64,000 bases of DNA, from contig CBDANZ010000003.1 in assembly GCA_965197865.1 (NCBI GenBank), forward strand, positions 620,001 through 684,000. Reading direction: 5' to 3'. The stretch's first letter is position 1; each line of letters begins with the position of its first letter. Made by a program: the position numbers and the translations under genes. The notes under the pieces were generated by a model. That model was given only the letters and a program-made list of their open reading frames with translations, was not told the DNA's origin and ran no database searches. Shown here in pieces: positions 1-9,452 of this stretch. The stretch comes from CBDANZ01 sp965197865. GTDB lineage: Bacteria; Acidobacteriota; Vicinamibacteria; Vicinamibacterales; CAVVIG01.

Positions 1-482
1 ACCTGCCGCCCCACGTCGACACGTTCTGATTCCAGACGGCGCGCCACTACGGCGTGGATATTATCAAGAACCTGATGGTCGATACGAAGACGACCTCGCG
101 CTGGTATTTCGTGATCACGATGGGGCGCAAGGCCGGACATCTGGCGCTGGGCATCGGGAAAGCGGCAGGAGCGACGCTGATGCTCATCTCGGAGGAATTC
201 CCGAAGCCAATCCGGCTCAAGGCTATCGTCGACACGCTGGTCGGCGCCATCATCAAGCGCCTGAGCTACGGACGTCGTGACGGCGTGGCGATCATCGCCG
301 AAGGCGTCATCCTCGACGTGGCGGCGGAAGACCTCAAAGGGCTGCAGGAGGTCGAGCGCGACGCCCACGGTCACGTGCGCATCGCGGAAGTGAATATCGG
401 CGAGATTCTCAAGGCGAAGGTGAGCGAGCGACTCCAGGGGTTCGGGATCAAAGCCACGACTGTGGCGAAGAACATCGGCATT
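1..482 (+). pseudogene. 6-phosphofructokinase fragment (PPi/ATP-PFK family), broken at both ends
   Basis: The + strand encodes an internal piece of a phosphofructokinase, the enzyme that phosphorylates fructose 6-phosphate in glycolysis. Recognisable blocks are FQTARHYG, TTSRWYFVITMGRKAGHLAL, the EEFP stretch and EVNIGEILKAKVSERLQGFG. The reading frame enters from outside the window, but a TGA at 27-29 replaces the Gly expected before FQTARH. Homology ends at KNIG near 480, where family members continue with the C-terminal substrate-binding region. Beyond that point the frame reads unrelated sequence that belongs to a minus-strand gene. It is therefore a remnant cut by a rearrangement and carrying a nonsense codon. 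Assembly chimerism at about 482 is the alternative explanation for the 3' break. Confidence 0.8.
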
Positions 483-1152
483 ATTGAAGTCGCCAACGCG
501 ATGGTAGTACAGCGCGAGCCCGAAATGATCGGTCGGCGGCGCCGAGGTCGATGCCACCACTGGCGGCGCTGACGGCTTCGCGGCTGGCGCCGATGCCCGC
601 GGACTCGGCGCGGGCGGAGACGCCGCAGCTCGAGTCGAAGCGGGGGGCCGGAACGGCGCTCGGAGGTCGAAAGCTCGAGGTTGCAGTCGACGGCGGCGCG
701 ACAGGAGCGGCCGGTCGCGGCGGCAACACCGGAGGCGGCGCTGTGGTCGGACTTGGCGGCTCAGTCGAGATCGACGGCGGCGGGGCCGGTTTCGGTGACG
801 CCATTGGAGGCAGACCTGAGCCGACGGGAAGCACGGCTGGCAGCGCTGAAGGAGCGCTCGATCCAGCCAGCGGCAGAGGCGCCGGACGCTGGACGGGCAC
901 GCGCACGGAGGCAACCGATAGGACCGGCGGCCGACGACCCATCAGGCAGACGGGCACTCCAACACCGAGGAATCCGAGCGCAACCGCCGCGGTGCCGTAG
1001 ACCAGCAGCCGCTTTACCGTCAGACCTTGGCGATCGCTCCCGCGCGGATACCCCAGCGTCGCGAGCACGTTGTCGGCTCGCGCGTCGCTTTCGCCCTCGC
1101 TTGCAGCGTCGCGCCCCGCCCTCCGGCGGAGCGCGTCCAGTATCAAACTCAC
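483..1152 (-). pseudogene. GspB-like / TPR secretion-pathway protein, frameshifted and truncated
   Basis: It begins with MSLILDALRRRAG, the cytoplasmic start seen in GspB/MSHA-associated proteins, followed by a membrane segment (about residues 48-72: LLVYGTAAVALGFLGVGVP) and a long Pro/Ala-rich linker. The open frame ends without a domain, but the adjacent frame at about 535-485 encodes DHFGLALYYHRVGDFNNA, the start of a TPR helix pair. So the frame was lost somewhere in the linker and the TPR domain is cut at the junction with the phosphofructokinase fragment. The GTG start at 1152 overlaps the stop of the upstream GspA-like gene as GTGA, indicating former translational coupling. The protein would have linked an ExeA-type ATPase to a secretin or pilus machine. 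Confidence 0.7.
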
Positions 1153-2508
1153 CGTCTCGATCCTATCGCGAGTGCCGCGGTCACGACTTGTGGGTCGAGC
1201 TCGGGCGCGGCCGCCTTCAACCGCTTCGCCTCGGCCGCCGCGAGGTCACCATCAGTGTAAGCGCCAGCGAGCACGCGTTGCCACCGACCCTCGGGCCCCA
1301 AGTCGACCTGGGCGTAGTAAACGCCGTAGCCAGAAGCGTCCAGCCAGTCGGTCAGCGCACCGATCGCCTGGTCTGATTCCTGCGTCGCCCGATAGGAGGC
1401 CGCGACAATCGTGAGCGCGGTGTCGGCCGGCAGGCGACGATCGCGGCGTACCCCAAGGGCCGGCCCGGCCTGAATGTCCGGGGCCGCTTCAGAAGAGCTG
1501 GCCGGCACGACGGCTTCGGCCCGCGCGTTGGCCTGTAGGGTATCGACGCCAAACCACTGGTAGAAGAGCGTCGTCACGCCGACGGCAAATACGGATGCCA
1601 GCAACACGACCATCGCGCCCACGAAAAGCGACGCGCGACGCGTCAGCCACGGGAATCGCGGTATGAGAGACGGCTGAAGCTCGAGGCTGCTGGCAGCGTG
1701 CTCAACCATGTCGGGCGTGACGCGGTTCGCCTGAACCGAAAAGGCCGCGAGCAGGGCACGATCGCAAATCAGGTTGATGAGCCGCGGAATGCCCCCCCCC
1801 CGAAAACCGATGCACGCGCGCGACCGCTTTCGAGGTGAAGGCCACCGACGCCGAGCCTCCGGCAATCGTCAGACGGTGCGCGACGTAGGCGGCCACGGTT
1901 TCTTCGTCGAGCGGCTTCAGTTCGTAGCGGATCGAAATGCACTGGTCGAGCTGACGCAGCTCGGGCGACCTGAGCAGCGTACGCAGGTTCGACTGCCCCA
2001 CGAGAATGGTTTGCAGGAGCTTTTCCTTGTCTGTTTCGAGGTTCGACAGGATCCGGATCTGTTCGAGCAACTGGAGCGGCAGGTTCTGCGCTTCGTCGAT
2101 GATGAGGACCGCGCTCGCGTTCAGGGGGATGAGACCCAGCAGAAAATCGTAGAGTGCGTCGATCAACTCCTGCTTGGTGACTCCCGTGAGCCGCCCGCCC
2201 TTCATGTCCTCGCGCGAGATGACACCGAAATCCAGCAGGATCCGCTTCAGTAGATCCTCTTCAGAAAGAAACGGATTCAAAACCAGCGCCATGAACGTGG
2301 CCCGATCGATCTGTTCGAGCAACGCCCGGCACAGCGTCGTCTTGCCAGTTCCGATATCGCCCGTGATGACCACGAAGCCCTCTCGGCGGCGGATCGCGTA
2401 CTCGAGCAGCTCGAACGCGTTGGCGTGCGATTGGCTTCGGTAGAGATACTTCGGGTCCGGCGTGAGGCTGAAGGGCCTCTCGGTGAACCCGTAATAGGTT
2501 TCGTACAT
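1149..2508 (-). pseudogene. GspA/ExeA-like AAA ATPase with TM and SPOR domain, frameshifted
   Basis: The start MYETYYGFTERPFSL is typical of ExeA/GspA ATPases, which help assemble secretins by remodelling peptidoglycan. Walker A (GDIGTGKT) is at about residues 50-57 and Walker B (LIIDEAQ) near 135-141. The frame is lost at a run of nine Cs (about 1793-1801 on the + strand). The continuation in another frame completes the AAA lid (PRLINLICDRALLAAFS), then a membrane helix (LFVGAMVVLLASVFAVGVT) and a C-terminal SPOR-like peptidoglycan-binding domain (GYGVYYAQVDLGPEGRWQRV). One base gained or lost in the homopolymer explains the break, and it could be phase variation, a mutation or a read error. 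It sits between the secretin and the GspB-like gene in one decayed operon. Confidence 0.75.
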
Positions 2509-2513
2509 AAGTT

Positions 2514-2540
2514 GTGTGCAGGACTGAAGTCCTGCACTAC
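2514..2540 (-). repeat. GTAG-headed palindrome, copy 1
   Basis: On the minus strand this reads GTAG, then TGCAGGA-CTTCAG-TCCTGCA, a near-perfect hairpin. It lies in the short gap between the secretin stop and the GspA-like start. It shares head and architecture with six other copies in the window. Confidence 0.7.
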
Positions 2541-2556
2541 TGCACTGCACTACCGA

Positions 2557-3806
2557 TTAATCGATGCCAACCGGGCTCAGGATTTTCGGTGTCACTAGGA
2601 TGACGAGCTCCACGCGCCTCCGGATGACGACCGTCGAGCGACCAAACCATCTACCCCGCTGGCGCTCGCGCGTCTCGCGCTCGCGGGTGAATCCGGCAAG
2701 GACGAGCGTCTCGCCGTTCGCGATCCGCGTCAGCGTATCGATCTCTCGAATTGAGGTCGCGCCAGGCGCCCTGTCCCGTTCGTCGGCCTCTTGAACAGTG
2801 ACGATGGGACTGACACTCAAGGTGACGACACCCTCGCTGGCGATCTACGGGGTCACGGCCAGCGTGACGCCGTCCTCGCGGGAGCCTTCACCGGGCGTCG
2901 CCGCCGACTGCGACGTTGCTCGCAGAAGGGCCGGCTCGTTGTTCAGCGTGAGCACGCTCGGGCGCGCGAGAACCGATACTCGGCCTTGCGCCGCCAGCGC
3001 GGCCAGGAACTGCTTTACGTCGGCGACGCGCAGGCCGCTGACATTTGGCCGCGATCCGGACGGGGAGCCCGGATCGATGCCGCTCTGTACCAGCGCCGTC
3101 CAATCGAGCGACTGGGCGTTCGGGTCGCTCAGCTCGACTTCGACGACGCGCGCGTCGATTTGAACCTGTCGGTGCACGCGGTCGTGGACCGAGTCGAGGT
3201 AGAACCCCACACGGTCGAGGTGTTCCGGAAAGTCGGTCACTTGGAGCAGCCCCGCCTTGCGATCGACGTTGAGGGTGGCCTGGGCATCTGTACGCCCTTG
3301 GTGACGTCGGCGAAGAAATCAGTGGTCGTCGTACTGGAGACGGCCGCCGAACTGCCACCAAGCGAGGTGCCGCCGACGCTCGAACTGGCTGTCCGGGACG
3401 TCGCGAGGGAGTTGATGTCGAAGATTCGGGTCTCGGGTTCGCGCCGAAACACGCGTCCGAAGCCACCATCCACTGCGTAGTCAAGCCCGAGAGGCGGCAG
3501 AATCAGTCCGAGCGCCAGACGGACGGTGACATTCTTCAGCTCGCCGACGAACGTGCCGTTGATCGCTGGATCGGGTACGACGCTGAGCGACGTACCCCGG
3601 ACGAGCATCAGGAGCAGGTCGCGAATCGGCACCGGCCGCGCGAAGGTGAGCATGAAAGCGCGGTTGTCGAGATCCGCCGCGAGCGCGCGCTCGTCGAGTT
3701 GGACGAGCGGCAGCAGTGGCAACTGCCCTTGCGCCAGCGTCTGAGCGTGCATCGCGGCGGCCGACATGAGGCACACAACGCCCGCCAAATGGGGAAGATA
3801 CTTCAC
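2557..3806 (-). pseudogene. secretin (GspD/PilQ/MshL family) with frameshift and nonsense codon
   Basis: An N-terminal signal peptide (MKYLPHLAGVVCLMSAAAMHAQ) precedes a secretin STN/N-domain (PVPIRDLLLMLVRGTSLSVV) and ends at the outer-membrane secretin signature VELVILVTPKIL. The pieces lie in different frames. The frame shifts near 3285-3295, where sequence equivalent to GVQ...AQATLNVDRKAGLLQVTDFPEHL appears compressed, suggesting a small out-of-frame deletion. A TAG at about 2847 replaces the Gln expected in AVTP-Q-IASEGVVTLSVSP. Secretins form the outer-membrane channel of type II secretion and type IV pili. With the neighbouring GspA- and GspB-like genes this was a secretion/pilus operon that is no longer functional. 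Confidence 0.8.
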
Positions 3807-3903
3807 ATCTCCATTTTCGGATGCTGGATCGTTTCTCGATAGCGCGGAACAGCGGACCGGAGCCGTGAAGCGGTGTAAAGATCTGGGAAGCAGGACGATT
3901 CAG

Positions 3904-5223
<1,320 letters not shown>

Positions 5224-5249
5224 GGGAAAAAACTATATCATCACTACTC

Positions 5250-5807
5250 ATGCTGTCTTTCCGCCTCCGCGACAACCCGCATGCCCTCGTTGTCGGCATG
5301 GCGGGCGTGAAGATGGGATATGCCGTCGCGCAGATCGGCTGCGCCCACGGCGGCCGGCTGGCGGCGGTGGCCGGCAAGGTCGGCCTTTCGGGCCGCGCCG
5401 TCGCGATCGTGCCGGATGAACCCTCAGCGACGCGCGCTCGTAAGGGGACGTCGCAGGCTGGTGTACTCATCGACCTCAACGTCGCGCCTCCAACGCGGCT
5501 GCCGGCCGAAACCGGCGGCTTCGATCTCGTGGTCATCGACGACACGTCGGGGTTGCTTGGGGGAATGCCAGCCGAAGATCGTGTCGCGACCACGCGCGAG
5601 GTCCTGCGGATCCTGCGCCCTGGTGGCCGCGTGCTGGTGATTGGCGCCGCTGCCCGCGGCGGACTCGGCGCGTTCTTCTCGCGCGCGCAGGGCAAACCGA
5701 GGCTCGATCCGACGCTCACCCTTCAGGCCGACGGATTCAAATTGGTGCGGACGCTGGCGGAGCGCGAAGGCCTGATTTTTTTTGAAGGCCTGAAACCGAA
5801 GACGTAA
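5250..5807 (+). CDS. class I SAM-methyltransferase-like protein
   Basis: This 185-residue protein has a methyltransferase-like Rossmann layout: a degenerate glycine-rich motif I (VVGMAGVKMGYAVAQIG), an acidic motif II region, FDLVVIDDTSG at the motif IV position and LRILRPGGRVLVIGA as the post-motif strand. Motif I lacks the usual E/DxGxGxG, so SAM binding and catalysis are uncertain and the protein may be a non-enzymatic or diverged member. It ends ERE-GLIFFEGLKPK. It is followed after 3 bases by the isomerase pseudogene. Its substrate cannot be told from sequence. Confidence 0.65.
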   Translation: MLSFRLRDNPHALVVGMAGVKMGYAVAQIGCAHGGRLAAVAGKVGLSGRAVAIVPDEPSATRARKGTSQAGVLIDLNVAPPTRLPAETGGFDLVVIDDTSGLLGGMPAEDRVATTREVLRILRPGGRVLVIGAAARGGLGAFFSRAQGKPRLDPTLTLQADGFKLVRTLAEREGLIFFEGLKPKT

Positions 5808-5810
5808 CCG

Positions 5811-6565
5811 ATGCCGCCATTCTCCGCCAACTTGACGATGCTCTTCGGCGAAGTCTGTTTCGGGAACCGATTTGGCGCGGCCGCTCGGGCGAGCTTCGCC
5901 GGCGCCGGATATCTTTTCCCGTACGATTACGATCGTCGGCAAGTCAGAACCCTGCTCGATGAGGAGCCTCACCCAGGTGCTGCGTAACCTGCCGGCCGGC
6001 AACTGGGACGCCGACCACACAGCATCGCGTGTCACCCGGACCGGACCGCCGAGTTTGGCACCGGTGTCGACCGGGCGCTCGAGCACGTCACAGCCCTTGG
6101 ATGCACGCGCGTGAATCGCCTGGCTGGCATCGCTCCTACGGGCGTCGATCTCGCGCGGGTTCGCGCGACGTTTGTCGAAGGCCTGTACATGGCAGCCCGC
6201 CGGCTGAAGGCAGCCGGCATCAAGCTGCTCATCGAGCCGATCAGCACGCACGACATTCCGTGTTTCTTCCTGAACCACACGAAGCATGCGCTGGAGATCA
6301 TGGCAGAGCTCAGCTCGGACAATTCTTTCTCCAGTACGACATCTACCGCATGCAAGTCATGGAGGGCGACCTCGCCACCACTCTCGAGCGTCACCTTCCG
6401 CTGACTGCGCACGTGCGAGTCGCCGATCCGCTCGGCCGTCACGAGCCAGGCACGCGCGACGCCAACTTCGCGTTTCTGTTCGACCTGATTGACCGGCTTG
6501 GATACACGGGATGGATCGGATGCGAATACAAACCGGCAGGAACAAGTGAAGGCGGGCTCAGCTGA
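5811..6565 (+). pseudogene. hydroxypyruvate isomerase / 2-oxo-tetronate isomerase, multiply frameshifted
   Basis: A TIM-barrel sugar-isomerase of the Hyi/OtnI type can be reassembled from four frame segments: MPPFSANLTMLFGEV to about 5960, TQVLRNLPAGNWDAD near 5970-6010, RLAGIAPTGVDLARVRATF through AELSSDN (about 6114-6320), then FFLQYDIYRMQVMEGDL to EYKPAGTSEGGLS. At least three indels and a terminal TGG-to-TGA change (TGA at 6563) separate them from a working gene. Intact relatives interconvert hydroxypyruvate and tartronate semialdehyde in glyoxylate metabolism. The remaining tail of a tartronate semialdehyde reductase directly behind it supports that pathway. Confidence 0.8.
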
Positions 6566-6706
6566 CTGAAGCCATACCTCCTGACGAGCGCCGTCCAGAA
6601 CATGCTGGTGGCACTGATGAACAAGGGCAAGGGCGACCTGGATCACTCGGCGATCGTTCAGTTCATCGAGGAGATGTCGGCGGTCGAGGTGAAGAAACCA
6701 GGCTGA
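6566..6706 (+). pseudogene. C-terminal remnant of 2-hydroxy-3-oxopropionate reductase fused to the isomerase tail
   Basis: Immediately after the TGA that ends the isomerase, the same frame reads LKPY (the expected isomerase terminus) and passes directly into LTSAVQNMLVALMNKG and LDHSAIVQFIEEMSAVEVKK, which is the C-terminal helix pair of the GlxR/GarR beta-hydroxyacid dehydrogenase family, ending at TGA 6704-6706. About 250 residues that should separate these two pieces are missing. This is best read as a deletion that fused an adjacent hyi-glxR gene pair. It is not functional on its own. Confidence 0.7.
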
Positions 6707-6899
6707 CACCGGCACTGCCACGGTGCCGGACCCGGCAGGGGACACTCTTGTCTCGCTCCGAGCACAGTCCGGCCTGGCGGCTTGGCAGTCGGTCGGCGAG
6801 GTTGTCCACCTGAGATGACCGAAAGACGGGTGGCCGCCAGTATCACTTTTCGAGTCACCCGCGGCAAGAACCTTGCGTAGGGAAGGATCTTGGTCGGCC

Positions 6900-7961
6900 A
6901 TGGCAACAGTCTTGCGCTTCAGGGCAGCTGCGGGCGTCGCAGGCGCCTTCCTTGCGGGCGTCTCGCTGCTGAGTCGGCAGGCACCGGCCGGCCAGCCGGC
7001 CGATCAAGAGGACTCCTTTCGATTCAAGACGGGCGTCGAGTTGATCAACGTCACGGCCACGGTGACGGACAGGAGCGGCCGTTTCGTCCCGGGTCTTCGT
7101 CAGGAAGATTTCGTCGTTTACGAAGACAACGAGCTTCAGACGGTCACGCACTTTGGCGCCGAACGGGGGCCGGTGAGCCTCGGGATCGTCCTCGACACGA
7201 GCGACAGCATGGAGGGCGAGAAGATTCAGGCGGCGAAGGCCACATTACGGCGATTCTTCGATGAGCTCCTCGACGAGCGGGACGAACTGTTTCTGTATCG
7301 CTTCAACGATAGTCCCGCCCTTCTCCAAGACTGGACGAGCGACAGACGACTCTTGTCACGTGCCCTCAATCGCGCCAACCCCGACGGTGCCACCGCTATG
7401 TACGATGCCGTCGCAGAAGCCGTCCCCTTTGCAGAGACCGGCGGAAACCTGAAGAAAGCGCTCGTGCTGATTTCCGACGGTAACGACACGTCGAGCCACA
7501 CGGCCATTTACGATCTGAAGCAGATCGTGCGAGAGAGCGAGGTGCTCGTCTACGCGATTGGGATCGATGCCGAGCGGCGGTTGCGGGTACGGCCGCAGCC
7601 GATCCCACGGCGGCCCCAGAGGGTGCCGATTCCGATGCCATTTCCCCCCATCCGCTGGCCAGGGCGGCTGCAGATCTCCGTGCCAGGATGGCCGGGAACG
7701 TGGAACGGGAACGAGCGCGTGAACGTGGCCGCGCTGCGCGACCTCACCGACGACAGCGGCAGCCGCACCGAGATCATTCGTAGCGGCAGAGACTTGGATC
7801 CGGCCACGTCCAGCATCGCGAACGAGCTCAGTCAGCAGTACTATCTGGGCTACCCCACCGGCGAGAAGAAAGATGGCCGCTGGCATGCGATCAAGGTCGA
7901 GCTACGGAACTGCGCCTACTGGGTGCGCGCGCGCCGCGGCTACATCGCGAGTGCTGACTGA
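6900..7961 (+). CDS. VWFA-related acidobacterial domain protein, exported
   Basis: This 353-residue protein starts with MATVLRFRAAAGVAGAFLAGV, a signal peptide, and then the FKTGVELINVTATVTDRSGRFVPGL segment that heads acidobacterial VWFA-related proteins. The von Willebrand A domain has a complete MIDAS start (DTSDS, residues 99-103) and ISDGNDTSSH. A Pro/Arg-rich insertion (about residues 222-255) precedes the C-terminal QQYYLGYPTGEKKDGRWHAIKVEL segment shared by the family. Metal-dependent adhesion or protein binding outside the cytoplasm is likely; the precise role is unknown. I prefer the ATG at 6900 over an in-frame TTG at 6873 because an AGGGAAGGA tract lies upstream of it. Confidence 0.88.
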   Translation: MATVLRFRAAAGVAGAFLAGVSLLSRQAPAGQPADQEDSFRFKTGVELINVTATVTDRSGRFVPGLRQEDFVVYEDNELQTVTHFGAERGPVSLGIVLDTSDSMEGEKIQAAKATLRRFFDELLDERDELFLYRFNDSPALLQDWTSDRRLLSRALNRANPDGATAMYDAVAEAVPFAETGGNLKKALVLISDGNDTSSHTAIYDLKQIVRESEVLVYAIGIDAERRLRVRPQPIPRRPQRVPIPMPFPPIRWPGRLQISVPGWPGTWNGNERVNVAALRDLTDDSGSRTEIIRSGRDLDPATSSIANELSQQYYLGYPTGEKKDGRWHAIKVELRNCAYWVRARRGYIASAD

Positions 7962-7964
7962 CGC

Positions 7965-8711
7965 GTGCCTTTACTCGCCACGGCGCTCGGACTCACCCTC
8001 CTCGGCAGCTTCGGCGGCCTCCTTCTGGCTTCGTCCCTGCTGCTGTTCACCGCCAGAATCCGTACGCGGCTCCTGCCGTGGCTGGTGAGCTACGCCGTCG
8101 GCGCGCTCCTGGGCGTGGCGCTGCTAGCGCTATTGCCCGAGGCGCTCGAGACTATGACGCCGGTGGAAGCGCTGAGCACGCTGCTCGCCGGCATCCTGGC
8201 CTTCTTCATTCTCGAGAAGCTGGTCCTGCTGAGACACTACCACGCTGACGACTACCACGGGCAGGAGGCAGCGGCGCCCCTCGTCATACTCGGCGATGCG
8301 TTTCACAATTTCATCGACGGCGCAACCGTGTGCACCGCGGTGCTCACCTCGGTACCGCTCGGTGTGAATACCGCGATTGCGGTCGCGGCCCACGAAATTC
8401 CCCAGGAGGTCGGCGACGTGGCGATTCTCCTCGCCGCTGGATACAGCCGCAGACGCGCGCTGATGCTGAACGTGCTCTCGGGCGCGTCGGGCATTGCGGG
8501 CGCGCTTGTGGCGTACGCCGCAGTCGGTGTGCTGCCCGGCATACGTCCGGTCATTCTCGCACTGTCGTCGGCCAGCCTCCTCTATATCGCGATGTCGGAC
8601 CTGATTCCCGATCTTCATCGCCGGCAGATCGATTCCAATGCCGCGCGCCAGGTGCTCCTCATTCTGTCGGGGATCGGGACGGTCGTCCTGTTCGGCAGGC
8701 TCGCAGGATGA
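7965..8711 (+). CDS. ZIP family divalent metal transporter
   Basis: This 248-residue protein has about eight hydrophobic helices. The metal-binding motifs of ZIP transporters are present: HNFIDG (residues 114-119) in helix 4 and HEIPQEVGD (143-151) in helix 5. A His-rich cytoplasmic loop, HYHADDYHGQ (91-100), lies between helices 3 and 4, as in zinc/iron carriers. It would import Zn2+, Fe2+ or Mn2+ into the cytoplasm. The GTG start lies 3 bases after the stop of the VWFA gene, so they are probably cotranscribed. Substrate specificity cannot be read from the sequence. Confidence 0.88.
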   Translation: MPLLATALGLTLLGSFGGLLLASSLLLFTARIRTRLLPWLVSYAVGALLGVALLALLPEALETMTPVEALSTLLAGILAFFILEKLVLLRHYHADDYHGQEAAAPLVILGDAFHNFIDGATVCTAVLTSVPLGVNTAIAVAAHEIPQEVGDVAILLAAGYSRRRALMLNVLSGASGIAGALVAYAAVGVLPGIRPVILALSSASLLYIAMSDLIPDLHRRQIDSNAARQVLLILSGIGTVVLFGRLAG

Positions 8712-8840
8712 CAGCCGAATCCAGCAAGGCCAATCTTGCGCATCGTCGAAGAGATGTGGCGCCGCCAATTCGGCCTGCCTCGTGTTGGCATCGTATTTGC
8801 CAGTTTCCGAGCGTGCCTCGCCTCCGGAAGCAGCAGCACC

Positions 8841-9452
8841 ATGTTCAACAAAGGTGTTGCCCTTGACCGCCGTGCTCCTCCTGTCGGCAGCCACCGCCGG
8901 GGCGGCCGGTCCCAACCGAAAGGATCTTCGAATTCTGGACGACGTGTGGGCCGCCGTGAATGCATACCCGCACCTCACGATCTTCGACGACATCGTCGCG
9001 GGTGTTCGGGACGGCGTTATCACCCTCATGGCAAGGTGACGATGGGGTACAAGCGGGACGAAATCGAGTGGCGGGTCAGCCGCGTCGACGGCGTGCGGAT
9101 GGTGCTGGACCAGATCACCGTTCTCCCGGTTTCAAGGTTCGACGACGACCTCCGCCAGCGGATCGCCAGAGCGATTTATGGCAACGTCAACTTCTGGAAC
9201 TACGCCATCATGCCAAGCCCGCCGATTCACATCATCGTCGAGCACAGCCACGTTACGCTGACAGGGATCGTGTTGAGCGAAGTGGACCGCCAGCTTGCGC
9301 GAGCGCTCGCCACGAAGTTTGGTGCGCTGTCAGTGACCAGCCACTTGAAGACTCACGTGGAAGCACAGGAAGCGTTTGAACCACCTGAGCGAGCTCGCCG
9401 TTCGACTCGACAAGACCTCTTCGGTCACCGCGCTGGCCTACCGTACGGGTGA
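8841..9452 (+). pseudogene. exported BON-domain protein with two compensating frameshifts
   Basis: Reassembled, the protein has a signal peptide (KVLPLTAVLLLSAATAGAA) and two BON-like repeats: KDLRILDDVWAAVNAYPHL through DGVITLMGKVTMGYKRDEIE, and FDDDLRQRIARAIYGN through VEHSHVTLTGIVLSEVDRQLA. BON domains bind membranes or partners in periplasmic osmoprotection proteins. The ATG at 8841 and the second half are in one frame, but the signal peptide and first repeat are in another. One extra A at about 8848-8850 and one missing G at about 9034 restore the whole gene. The 3' end overlaps the next gene; the frame stop at 9452 gives an untypical tail, so the real end is probably near 9385. Confidence 0.7.
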
